From DATKCN01 sp035513175 (GTDB taxonomy: Bacteria > Chloroflexota > Chloroflexia > Thermomicrobiales > CFX8): a stretch of 5,842 nt of DNA. Location of the stretch: NCBI GenBank assembly GCA_035513175.1, contig DATKCN010000241.1:1-5842 (forward strand), in the 5' to 3' direction. The notes beneath the pieces were generated by a model. The model saw nothing but the letters and a program-made list of their open reading frames with translations. It was not told the DNA's origin and made no database searches. The position numbers and the translations under genes were made by a program. This document shows, piece by piece, positions 1 to 5,842 of this stretch (its first letter is position 1; each line of letters begins with the position of its first letter).

Positions 1-675
1 ACGGGATCCATCCGGGAGACGTGCATCGACCATGGGAGAGCTCTCGTCGATTCGGCGGCCAAGAGGGCTGACGATTCGATCGATGACGCGCATCACATGG
101 TCGTCATCCTGAAACTGCACGTCGGTGAGCTCAAGACGACCATTCCGCTCGACGTATATCTGTTTCGGTCCGTTTACCATCACCTCGGAGACGCTGTCGT
201 CATTGAGGAGTGGCTCGATCGGACCGTAGCCCAGAATCTCTGCCGCGATTGCTTCGAACAGACGCAACCGCTCGACCCGCGTCAGAACAATTGACTCAGA
301 CTCCAGCACCGACGTAAACGAGTCCTCCACAGACCGGCGCACTTCGTCCGCATTCGACAGGTCCATGCGGGGGTCGAGTTCGGCGATGAGCCGATTCTGA
401 ATTCGACTCTTCAGGTCGTTGAACGAGTCGCCACGTTGCCCACCAACTTGTCCAATTGATGGCTTGCGCGCAGTTCCAGATTGGCCGGACGCGGATCCCC
501 CGGACAGCGATGGGCGAGCCAGGCTGCCGGTAGCGCCCGACGGGCCGGGGTTCAGCCGGCTTGTTGTGACCGGCGACGAGCTTGGATCTGAGTCCGAAAG
601 GGACGACGATCCGTTCGAAGCGGTCTCCGAATTGTCACCATTGCCAGGCGAACCGATTCTTCGTAGAAGTGACAA
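1..675 (-). CDS. cpaF: CpaF/TadA-type pilus assembly ATPase, N-terminal part (cut by window edge)
   Basis: This is the first 225 residues of a CpaF (TadA) ATPase of the type II/IV secretion ATPase family, the cytoplasmic hexamer that powers Flp/Tad pilus assembly. The frame is open to base 1, so the Walker A, Asp box and Walker B lie outside. Residues 1-85 form a Ser/Gly/Pro-rich, probably disordered leader. From about residue 86 the CpaF N-terminal domain follows, with the family signatures EILGYGPIEPLL (146-157), VSEVMVNGPKQIYVERNG (162-179) and RIVSPLGRRIDESSPMVDARLPDGS (200-224, read in pieces). The start is a TTG at 675: an in-frame TAG at 691-693 closes the frame upstream, GGAGG lies 7 nt ahead, and the first in-frame ATG is codon 104, inside the conserved domain. 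It follows cpaE by 50 bp on the same strand and is probably co-transcribed. The family call is firm; the exact start is likely but untested. Confidence 0.93.
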   Translation of the reverse strand, partial: MSLLRRIGSPGNGDNSETASNGSSSLSDSDPSSSPVTTSRLNPGPSGATGSLARPSLSGGSASGQSGTARKPSIGQVGGQRGDSFNDLKSRIQNRLIAELDPRMDLSNADEVRRSVEDSFTSVLESESIVLTRVERLRLFEAIAAEILGYGPIEPLLNDDSVSEVMVNGPKQIYVERNGRLELTDVQFQDDDHVMRVIDRIVSPLGRRIDESSPMVDARLPDGSR

Positions 676-682
676 CCTGATT

Positions 683-687
683 CCTCC
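683..687 (-). promoter_or_regulatory. Ribosome binding site of cpaF, supports a TTG start
   Basis: The minus strand reads GGAGG here, followed by 7 nt (AATCAGG) and then TTG at 675-673. No ATG or GTG is available between the upstream in-frame stop and this TTG, so the site decides the start. Confidence 0.75.
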
Positions 688-725
688 AAGCTAACGTACC
701 GTCGTGTCCCAGGGTCTCGCCGTGT

Positions 726-2006
726 CTAATCGCTTCGCAGCGCAACCTTCAACCGCTTCACAAGCCCCGACCGCGGCTGGCGAAACTCAGGGGTCGCAAC
801 CTGTTTCTCGGGATCGTATTCCGCTGCAATCTCATGGGCTATGCGTCGTATCTCACTCGCTGCCTTGCTGTCCGTCGACGAACCGACGAGTGGCACTCCT
901 TCATTGATGCTGCGCTGTACCGGGCCGGGCTCGTCAGGCACTCTGGCCCAGATCGGGCGCCGCAGTGATTCACCGATCTCTTCCGCGGGAATTCCCGAAT
1001 ACCCGTTGACCCGATTCAGGACAAGCCGCACTCGGTCGCCGGGATAGCCGAGCAACTCGGTAACCTCGATAAACTGACGCGCCCCTTTTATGGCGGTCAT
1101 GTCCATCGTGACGACGAGCAGAATCACATCGGACTCATCGAACAGGCCAATAGTCATGTCATCGAAGCTGGCCCGGCTGTCGATGATGATGACGTCAAAC
1201 ATCGACTTCATCGCCGTCAGCGATCCTCGAACGAGATCGGGCGTCACGACTTCTGCTTCCTGAGGCGATGGCGGAGCCAGGAGTAACGTCACTCCCGATG
1301 CATGCACCGCGGTGATGTTGGACATCAATTCCTGGTCGATCTGGCGCAGATATGGAACCGCGTCGAGGATGGTCTTCGAATCAGACACATTCATCATTAA
1401 TCCCACATCGCCGAACGAGATGTTGCCGTCAATGATGGCGACTCGAAGATCGCATTCCTGTTGTAACGCGACCGCCAGGTTAGTTGCGAGCGTCGTCTTG
1501 CCAACTCCGCCTTTGACGGAGGCGACCGTGATCACTCTCGCCCGACCGCTGGACCTCGTCGACACGCCATTCGGAGGTTGTGCTGAACCTGTAGGCTCCA
1601 GCGCCGGCCCATGCTGGATCGTATGTCGCGGAGTGCTGACGTGCACATTCTGGATCGAGCTCAGCAGCTCATCGAGGCTGAACGGCTTTACGAGAAACTC
1701 CCGGGCGCCTGCGAGCATCGACCGACGCAGCACGTCCGGCTCATTGAGCACCGACATCATGATCACGCCGGTCGATGGAGACTGCGACATGATCGCGCGA
1801 GTCGCGACGATTCCGTCCATGTCGGGCATGTTGACATCCATGAGGACGATATCTGGACGCTTCGAAATCGTTAGCTCGATCGCGTCCTGCCCTCGGGCGG
1901 CCGATCCAGCAATCTCAATGTTCGGCTCGAACCGGAGGAGCCGCTCGACGTTCTCGCGGCTCTCCTGTACGTCATCAACTATGAGTACTCGAATCTTCCC
2001 GGCCAT
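726..2006 (-). CDS. cpaE: CpaE-like pilus assembly protein: receiver domain fused to a ParA/MinD-type ATPase
   Basis: This 426-residue protein has two domains. Residues 4-122 are a CheY-like receiver with the full phosphorylation set: acidic pair D11/D12, phospho-acceptor D57 (in LMDVNMPDMDG), S85 in the Thr/Ser switch position, F104 as the switch aromatic and K107-P108. A linker rich in Pro, Ser and Thr (about 123-155) leads to a deviant Walker A ATPase with SVKGGVGKTT (163-172), the AIIDGNISFGDVG segment (190-202) and Walker B DVIIID (271-276). CpaE proteins act with CpaF in the Tad pilus machine, where they help localise or regulate assembly; that role is family knowledge. The C-terminal tail (about 412-426) is basic and may be amphipathic. 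The ATG at 2006 has AGGAG 10 nt upstream, inside the end of cpaB, and the gap to cpaB is 2 bp, which suggests translational coupling. A plain response regulator or MinD is less likely given the gene neighbours. Confidence 0.92.
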   Translation of the reverse strand: MAGKIRVLIVDDVQESRENVERLLRFEPNIEIAGSAARGQDAIELTISKRPDIVLMDVNMPDMDGIVATRAIMSQSPSTGVIMMSVLNEPDVLRRSMLAGAREFLVKPFSLDELLSSIQNVHVSTPRHTIQHGPALEPTGSAQPPNGVSTRSSGRARVITVASVKGGVGKTTLATNLAVALQQECDLRVAIIDGNISFGDVGLMMNVSDSKTILDAVPYLRQIDQELMSNITAVHASGVTLLLAPPSPQEAEVVTPDLVRGSLTAMKSMFDVIIIDSRASFDDMTIGLFDESDVILLVVTMDMTAIKGARQFIEVTELLGYPGDRVRLVLNRVNGYSGIPAEEIGESLRRPIWARVPDEPGPVQRSINEGVPLVGSSTDSKAASEIRRIAHEIAAEYDPEKQVATPEFRQPRSGLVKRLKVALRSD

Positions 2007-2008
2007 GG

Positions 2009-2932
2009 CTATTGCGCTCCTGGTCCCGGCAAGGTGATCGTTCCGGGCATGGGGAAACCGTACTCCGTGACGAGCAGCTCCATGTTGAGTCCGGTGGTCG
2101 TCAGCTCGACATCGTCCTCAGTTCCACGGAGAACAATATGAAAGGTTCCAACTGTCTGCATCAGATGCAGGAGTTCCGCCTGCGCGGCATTGACCTCTAG
2201 CACCAGAAAGTCCCCAGTCTGCGTGCCGCCAGTTTGAGCGGAAGCGCTTGGCTGCACGACCCGCAGGATTCTGATGTTCTGCAACACGAGGCGTACGACT
2301 GGATTGCCCGAGTCGGCTTCCAGGACCGCAAACCGTGATCCGGGATCGCCAGCGTACGGATACACTGGACCGTCTGGCACAGCTTCGCTATCGTAGCCTT
2401 CGATTTCTACAGCAGGTAGCGTCAGCAGCGCGTTGTCGGAGAGTTCAAGCGGGCGAGTTGGGGTGACGCGCAGCAGCGTCAGATTAACTTTGAAAATGAT
2501 GTCGATCCGATCATCCTGTCGCACGAGTCCGGCGACGAGGTTGTTGCGGTCGACAGGAATCGACATCGCGCGCGTTCCGACTTCAAGCTCCTGAGCGATA
2601 CCCGAAACCTCCAGGCCGTCGCGCAACAGCCGCTGATCTTCAACAAGATCAGTCCGATACGCGAGCCCGATCACTTCTCCGACCGATCGGACTTCGTCAC
2701 CCGTCAGCGTGTCATCCTTGACGATGATCTCCTCAACGTCGTCCTGGCGCAGCACGGTGTGTGCTTCGACGTCTCTTCGTGCCTGGACGACCGTGACGTC
2801 CTGAGCACGAGGGCTGTCTGCCGAAGGCGTGCCGTCATCTTCCCCGCCGGTGAGAGCAAAGATCGCGAGCACGACCGCGCCGAGCAGTAGGACCACCCCG
2901 AGGACGATCAAGAGTCGCCCGTTTCGTCGCAT
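2009..2932 (-). CDS. cpaB: CpaB/RcpC-type Flp pilus assembly protein with SAF domain
   Basis: The protein has 307 residues from the chosen start. A short basic N-terminus (MRRNGR) precedes one hydrophobic segment (about residues 7-27), then an acidic, Ser/Pro-rich linker (about 28-43). A SAF domain follows (about 45-108, starting DVTVVQARRDVEAHTVL), then a CpaB C-terminal domain that opens with the family-like stretch TRAMSIPVDRNNLVAGLV (120-137). The usual Pro-Gly-Asp before the RIDII strand reads RQDD here. CpaB/RcpC proteins are membrane-anchored periplasmic or wall-facing parts of the Tad machine, probably stabilising the pilus channel; with this topology the bulk lies outside the cytoplasm. 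The ORF extends upstream to a TTG at 3043, but that falls inside a likely promoter and the added 37 residues look non-coding. Two adjacent ATGs occur at 2935 and 2932; the second has the better Shine-Dalgarno spacing. It is first in the cpaB-cpaE-cpaF cluster. Confidence 0.85.
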   Translation of the reverse strand: MRRNGRLLIVLGVVLLLGAVVLAIFALTGGEDDGTPSADSPRAQDVTVVQARRDVEAHTVLRQDDVEEIIVKDDTLTGDEVRSVGEVIGLAYRTDLVEDQRLLRDGLEVSGIAQELEVGTRAMSIPVDRNNLVAGLVRQDDRIDIIFKVNLTLLRVTPTRPLELSDNALLTLPAVEIEGYDSEAVPDGPVYPYAGDPGSRFAVLEADSGNPVVRLVLQNIRILRVVQPSASAQTGGTQTGDFLVLEVNAAQAELLHLMQTVGTFHIVLRGTEDDVELTTTGLNMELLVTEYGFPMPGTITLPGPGAQ

Positions 2933-2938
2933 CATTCT

Positions 2939-2942
2939 CTCC
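2939..2942 (-). promoter_or_regulatory. Ribosome binding site of cpaB
   Basis: The minus strand reads GGGAGAGAATGATG. GGAG is followed by 3 nt before the first ATG (2935) and 6 nt before the second (2932). The spacing favours the ATG at 2932 and argues against the much longer TTG-initiated form starting at 3043. Confidence 0.6.
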
Positions 2943-2982
2943 CAACGGTGTTCGCCAACCAGCGTAAGACCGGGCGAATAAA

Positions 2983-2992
2983 TCCTCGAGGA
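2983..2992. repeat. 10-bp perfect palindrome in the cpaB leader
   Basis: TCCTCGAGGA is its own reverse complement and lies about 50 bp upstream of the cpaB start, downstream of the proposed -10 element. It could be a binding site for a dimeric regulator or a short hairpin in the leader. A palindrome of this length can also occur by chance, and no second copy is seen in the intergenic region. Confidence 0.3.
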
Positions 2993-3014
2993 ATCATCTT
3001 CGCTTCGTCGTCTG

Positions 3015-3043
3015 ATCATAGAAATCGAGAGGGCGGGCAACAA
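3015..3043 (-). promoter_or_regulatory. Candidate sigma70-type promoter for the cpaB-cpaE-cpaF operon
   Basis: On the minus strand TTGTTG (3043-3038, 3 of 6 to TTGACA) is separated by 17 nt from TATGAT (3020-3015, 5 of 6 to TATAAT). Transcription would begin near 3008 and give a leader of roughly 75 nt before the cpaB ATG. The spacing and -10 are good, the -35 is weak, so this is a candidate only. The remaining divergent intergenic sequence (3044-3158) shows no equally good match in the rightward direction. Confidence 0.4.
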
Positions 3044-3158
3044 TAGTACGATGGTCTAAGAAACGGGCACGGGATTGCACGATTGAGCGAGACGTTCATG
3101 ACGATTTACACATTCCACGTCGAACGTGATCGGAACGGCGTGCTCCGAGATCTGCGCT

Positions 3159-3162
3159 GAGG
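3159..3162 (+). promoter_or_regulatory. Ribosome binding site of polB, decides ATG over GTG
   Basis: GAGG is followed by 6 nt before ATG at 3169, but by only 3 nt before the overlapping in-frame GTG at 3166. The spacing favours the ATG, which removes one residue from the longest reading. Confidence 0.6.
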
Positions 3163-3168
3163 ATAGTG

Positions 3169-5346
3169 ATGCCGTCGAACACTGGCGCCACAAGAATCGT
3201 TTCGATCGAGCGATACGGCGAATCCAGCGTACGCCTGTATGTTCGCAGCGGCGAGAGTGTGTCATCACGCACGGTCGCGTTCGAGCCGTGGCTGGTCACA
3301 ACGGCGCCGCCGGAACGAGCGATGTCATCGGTGGTGGCTGCTGAGGCCATCCTGTCGGGAAGTGAGCCGTTCGGTCACCGAGTGTCGTTCGACGGCTGGT
3401 CACACTATCAGCGAGGACTGTCAATGCTGCGCGACGCCGGGGCGCGCGTAGTCGGTCCAATGTCGATCGCCGAACAGTATCTGATTTCGTCAGGAGAATC
3501 GCTATTCACGGGGATGACGTTCGATGAGGTCGTGAGAGCGCAGATCGACATTGAAACGCTCGGTCTGGACGCCCAGGCCACTGACGCTCAGGTTGTCATC
3601 ATCACCGCATGTGTCAACGGTGCGCATCCACTGGTGCTACGCGCAGACGAACTCTCGGAAGCGGAGATGATCCACGAGTTCACGTCGTGGATTCATGATC
3701 ACGACCCCGACCTGATTGAGGGTCACAACGTGTTCAACTTCGATCTTCCGTACCTCGCGGAACGTGCACGCGTTCTCCGTGTTCCGCTGTCCTGGGGGCG
3801 GGACGGATCAGAGTTACGGCTCGCGGGAGAGCAGCGCTTCAAGGCAGGGGCGCGGACTATCCCGTATCAGGGCGCATATGTGTATGGCCGGCATGTCGTC
3901 GACACCTATCAACAGGTGCAACGGTACGATGTAGGCGGGCTCCTGGACAGTTATGCGCTCAAACCCGCGATCCAGGCACTCGGCCTTGAGCGATCTGGTC
4001 GCACCCATGTCGACCGGCGGGACATTGCCGGCGCCTGGCACGAGGATCGCGAGACGTTGGCCAGATACGCGATCGATGACGTGCTCGACGTCAACGTCCT
4101 AAGCGCCTTGACGCTCCCCACGGAGTTCTATCAGTGCAGCATCGTTCCGCGCACGCTGCAATCAGTAGCAACAGGCGGCCCCGGCGAGAAAATCAACGAT
4201 ATCCTGGTGCGCGCGTATGTGTCCGCGGGCTGGAGCATCCCGCTGCCGGAGGCGCCGCGCGGCTATCCGGGCGGCTACGCCGAACTGCGCAAGGTGGGAG
4301 TGTTCTCGCCGGTTGTGAAGTGCGACGTCGAGAGTCTGTATCCGTCGATCATGCTCGCCGATGCCATCGCGCCAGCGCGCGATCGCCTCAACGTGTTTCT
4401 TCCGACGCTGGCGACACTGACGGAGAAACGGCTCAGCGCGAAGCGCTCGCTTGAATCCGCCCACAGCCAGGAACGGGCGCTATGGCAGGGAATTCAGTCC
4501 AGCCTGAAAGTATTGATCAACTCCTTCTACGGATATCTCGGGTATTCACGCGGGTATTTCAACGACTTTGCGGCAGCCGAGCGCGTGACACTGCGGGGAC
4601 AGGAGATTATCCAGCGCATCGTTGCCGGGCTGGAGCAGAGCGGTTGTGCCGTGATCGAGATCGACACGGATGGCGTGCTACTGGAGCCGCCAACCAGCGT
4701 ACAGAGCGAGGAGGCGGAACAGGAACTCGTGGAGCACACCGGATCGACGCTCGGCGACGGCATCCGGCTCGCTCACGATGGCCGGTATCGCGGCATGCTG
4801 TCACTCCGACTCAAGAACTACGCGCTGCTCACGTACGAAGGCCGTGTGATATTGAAGGGGAGCAGCCTGCGCAGCCGACGGGAAGAGCCATTTCTCCGCG
4901 TGTTTCTAGCGGATGCGGTCGCGCGCATTCTCGAGCCGGACCGCTTTGGAGACATGCGGTCCTACTACCTCGACATCGCGGAGCGAATCCGATCGGGCTT
5001 GCTGGAGCCCAGTGAGATCGCGCGCACTGAGACGGTGACCGAGAATACGTTCCGTGGCGACACCAGCCGACGACTGGCCGCGGCTGTCGCCGGTGAGCGA
5101 ATCGGCGAGCGAGTGCAGGTGTATCAGCGAGCCGACGGGTCGCTGGCACGCATCGAGGAGTTCGATGACGACCCGGACCACGGCTATCTCCTGCGCCGCC
5201 TCCGAGACACCGCGATGCGGTTCCGCCCGATCTTCGATTCCGACGAAGCATTCGATTACACGTTTCCGCTCGTCACGCTCGAAACCGATCTGACAGCGCT
5301 ACGTTCAACCCCGCGTTCGACTCAGCTCACATTGTTCGAGACATAG
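3169..5346 (+). CDS. polB: Family B DNA polymerase with 3'-5' exonuclease domain
   Basis: This 725-residue protein is a family B DNA-directed DNA polymerase, a DNA-copying enzyme with proofreading. The exonuclease motifs are Exo I DIET (D127, E129), Exo II HNVFNFDLPYL (186-196, D192) and Exo III YAIDD (300-304, D304). A YPGG motif (366-369) joins the two activities. Polymerase motif A is DVESLYPSIM (386-395), motif B is KVLINSFYG (447-455) and motif C is EIDTDG (497-502), with both metal-binding aspartates (D386, D499/D501) kept. A KNY (549-551) fits the KxY motif. The protein ends QLTLFET; QLTLF matches the bacterial sliding-clamp binding pentapeptide, as at the C-terminus of E. coli Pol II. 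Length is slightly under E. coli Pol II (783), partly through a short motif A-to-B segment of about 60 residues. It is divergent from cpaB and convergent with the rRNA operon, so it is probably monocistronic. A repair or damage-tolerance role like Pol II is inferred. Confidence 0.95.
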   Translation: MPSNTGATRIVSIERYGESSVRLYVRSGESVSSRTVAFEPWLVTTAPPERAMSSVVAAEAILSGSEPFGHRVSFDGWSHYQRGLSMLRDAGARVVGPMSIAEQYLISSGESLFTGMTFDEVVRAQIDIETLGLDAQATDAQVVIITACVNGAHPLVLRADELSEAEMIHEFTSWIHDHDPDLIEGHNVFNFDLPYLAERARVLRVPLSWGRDGSELRLAGEQRFKAGARTIPYQGAYVYGRHVVDTYQQVQRYDVGGLLDSYALKPAIQALGLERSGRTHVDRRDIAGAWHEDRETLARYAIDDVLDVNVLSALTLPTEFYQCSIVPRTLQSVATGGPGEKINDILVRAYVSAGWSIPLPEAPRGYPGGYAELRKVGVFSPVVKCDVESLYPSIMLADAIAPARDRLNVFLPTLATLTEKRLSAKRSLESAHSQERALWQGIQSSLKVLINSFYGYLGYSRGYFNDFAAAERVTLRGQEIIQRIVAGLEQSGCAVIEIDTDGVLLEPPTSVQSEEAEQELVEHTGSTLGDGIRLAHDGRYRGMLSLRLKNYALLTYEGRVILKGSSLRSRREEPFLRVFLADAVARILEPDRFGDMRSYYLDIAERIRSGLLEPSEIARTETVTENTFRGDTSRRLAAAVAGERIGERVQVYQRADGSLARIEEFDDDPDHGYLLRRLRDTAMRFRPIFDSDEAFDYTFPLVTLETDLTALRSTPRSTQLTLFET

Positions 5347-5378
5347 AAAAGCCACCGCCGGCTGGACCCGACGGTGGC
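5347..5378 (-). terminator. Intrinsic terminator of the rRNA-tRNA operon
   Basis: On the minus strand 5378-5351 forms an 11-bp stem (GCCACCGTCGG with CCGGCGGTGGC, one G-U pair) closed by a 6-nt loop GTCCAG, followed by TTTT at 5350-5347. It begins 2 nt after the tRNA CCA end and its T run abuts the polB stop codon (5344-5346). In the plus direction the hairpin also forms but has no T run, so it would end polB transcription poorly. Confidence 0.85.
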
Positions 5379-5380
5379 GC

Positions 5381-5455
<75 letters not shown>

Positions 5456-5478
5456 GCGTTTGAGGATAACGAGGGATG

Positions 5479-5489
5479 TCGACTCACCC
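5479..5489 (-). repeat. Right arm (RNA 3' side) of inverted repeat flanking 5S rRNA
   Basis: The plus strand reads TCGACTCACCC, the exact reverse complement of 5629-5639. In the transcript the two arms pair over 11 bp and enclose the 5S rRNA, which suggests a processing stem for an RNase III-like or other maturation nuclease. Confidence 0.7.
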
Positions 5490-5497
5490 GCTCAGGC

Positions 5498-5620
5498 GTG
5501 TGCGCAGCGGCCTCGCCTCCCACGCGGTTCCCCGCGCAGTACTCTCCGGCGCTGCCATGGGGCACGACCAGGTTCGGGATGGAGACTGGGTGGAGCCATG
5601 GCGCTCTCGGCCACGCACAC
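5498..5620 (-). rRNA. rrf: 5S ribosomal RNA
   Basis: The minus strand carries the 5S core: GAGAGCG after helix I, CTCCACCC, the loop C region CATCCCGAAC (about 5582-5573), AGCGCCG, and a helix IV with a GGAA-type loop (CGCGG-GGAA-CCGCG). The terminal helix pairs GGTGTGTGCG (5623-5614) with CGCACACGCC (5504-5495), 10 bp with one G-U. Because pairing continues beyond the usual helix length, the mature ends cannot be fixed by eye; I placed them about 3 bp inside the helix, giving 123 nt against a usual 115-120. It lies about 90 nt after 23S and is followed by the initiator tRNA. Confidence 0.9.
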
Positions 5621-5628
5621 ACCAGAGG

Positions 5629-5639
5629 GGGTGAGTCGA
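5629..5639 (-). repeat. Left arm (RNA 5' side) of inverted repeat flanking 5S rRNA
   Basis: The plus strand reads GGGTGAGTCGA, the partner of 5479-5489. Between this arm and the 5S helix a CTC/GAG segment (5627-5625 with 5493-5491) also pairs, flanked by single C-C and U-U mismatches, so the stem runs almost unbroken into helix I of 5S. Confidence 0.7.
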
Positions 5640-5647
5640 TTCCTGCA

Positions 5648-5669
5648 GCAGTTGCGTATCCGCGACTGC
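5648..5669 (-). repeat. Hairpin in the 23S-5S spacer
   Basis: GCAGTTGCG (5648-5656) and CGCGACTGC (5661-5669) form an imperfect inverted repeat around a 4-nt loop. In the minus-strand transcript the stem has 8 pairs and one C-A mismatch. It may be a structural or processing element of the spacer. No tRNA lies in this spacer. Confidence 0.45.
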
Positions 5670-5713
5670 AAGGTATCGAGACGAGCAAAGCGTTCCAAGA
5701 GCCAAGTGGAGTG

Positions 5714-5842
5714 AGGGAACAGCCCTCGACCATTAGTACGGCTGCGCTCCAGTCGGTTACCCGCTGTCCACGTGCCGCCTATCAACCCGGTCATCTCCCG
5801 GGGGTCTTACTTCCTCGAGGGAATGAGAAGGCTCATCTTGGG
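5714..5842 (-). rRNA. rrl: 23S ribosomal RNA, 3' end only (continues past the window)
   Basis: The minus strand shows the conserved 3' terminus of large-subunit rRNA: GGGTTGATAGGC (about 5787-5776), then a variable stem, then CCGTACTAATGGTCGAGGGC (5741-5722). The ACTAAT followed by GGTCGAGG is typical of bacterial 23S ends. Roughly 129 nt lie in the window and the rest is beyond 5842. The 3' end was placed by counting about 18 nt after ACTAAT, as in other bacteria, and may be off by several bases. It is upstream of 5S in the operon. Confidence 0.93.

Noticed and set aside
419..694. Plus-strand frame opposite the cpaF leader
   Set aside because: It mirrors a low-complexity, high-GC region of cpaF on the other strand; no recognisable motif.
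1312..2037. Long plus-strand reading frame of 241 codons opposite cpaE
   Set aside because: It lies antisense to a well-supported gene with recognisable receiver and ATPase motifs, and its own translation shows no domain or motif.
3041..3043. TTG start that would lengthen CpaB by 37 residues
   Set aside because: It overlaps the likely -35 element, puts a charged stretch before the membrane segment, and the ATG pair at 2935/2932 has a Shine-Dalgarno.
3121..3136. GAAC...GAAC near the polB start as an SOS (LexA) box
   Set aside because: The two GAAC units are direct repeats, not the inverted GAAC/GTTC arrangement of a Gram-positive-type LexA site, so damage control of polB is not supported by this.
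3169..5346. Polymerase as part of a phage, casposon or other mobile element
   Set aside because: No integrase, terminal repeats, attachment site or phage gene is visible; neighbours are a pilus operon and an rRNA operon.
5624..5713. A tRNA or small gene in the 23S-5S spacer
   Set aside because: The region contains an imperfect hairpin but no cloverleaf and no reading frame with support.

Overview
The window looks like a bacterial chromosome segment of moderately high G+C. It holds four protein genes and the 3' end of a ribosomal RNA operon. Encoded CCA on the tRNA, Shine-Dalgarno sites before the genes, and the 23S-5S-tRNA order all point to Bacteria. A bacterial family B DNA polymerase beside a Tad pilus operon whose CpaE starts with a receiver domain would fit Chloroflexota (Thermomicrobia-like). 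That lineage call is an inference with low confidence; no diagnostic marker is visible apart from rRNA that I cannot align here.

Left part (about 1-2932, minus strand): three co-directional genes of a Flp/Tad-type pilus assembly operon, transcribed toward position 1. Their order is cpaB (SAF-domain membrane protein), cpaE (receiver domain fused to a ParA/MinD-type ATPase) and cpaF (secretion ATPase, cut by the window edge after 225 residues). The cpaB-cpaE gap is 2 bp and the cpaE-cpaF gap is 50 bp, so they are probably one transcript. CpaF would power pilus assembly, CpaE would localise or regulate the machine, and CpaB would link it to the periplasm or cell wall.

Middle (2936-3168): a divergent intergenic region. 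It holds a plausible promoter and a short palindrome on the cpaB side. I see no convincing promoter for the rightward gene.

Right-centre (3169-5346, plus strand): a complete family B DNA polymerase of 725 residues. It has recognisable 3'-5' exonuclease motifs, polymerase motifs A, B and C, and a C-terminal QLTLF peptide that resembles a sliding-clamp binding motif.

Right end (5351-5842, minus strand): the 3' end of 23S rRNA, then 5S rRNA, then an initiator tRNA-Met(CAT), then a hairpin-plus-T terminator that abuts the polymerase stop codon. The 5S gene is flanked by an 11-bp perfect inverted repeat that extends its terminal helix and probably forms a precursor-processing stem. The rRNA operon and the polymerase gene converge.

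I do not see a new multi-gene system here. The points most worth a second look are the bacterial polymerase with its clamp motif and altered motif C, the apparently phosphorylatable receiver on CpaE, the 5S processing stem, and the unusually compact initiator tRNA.
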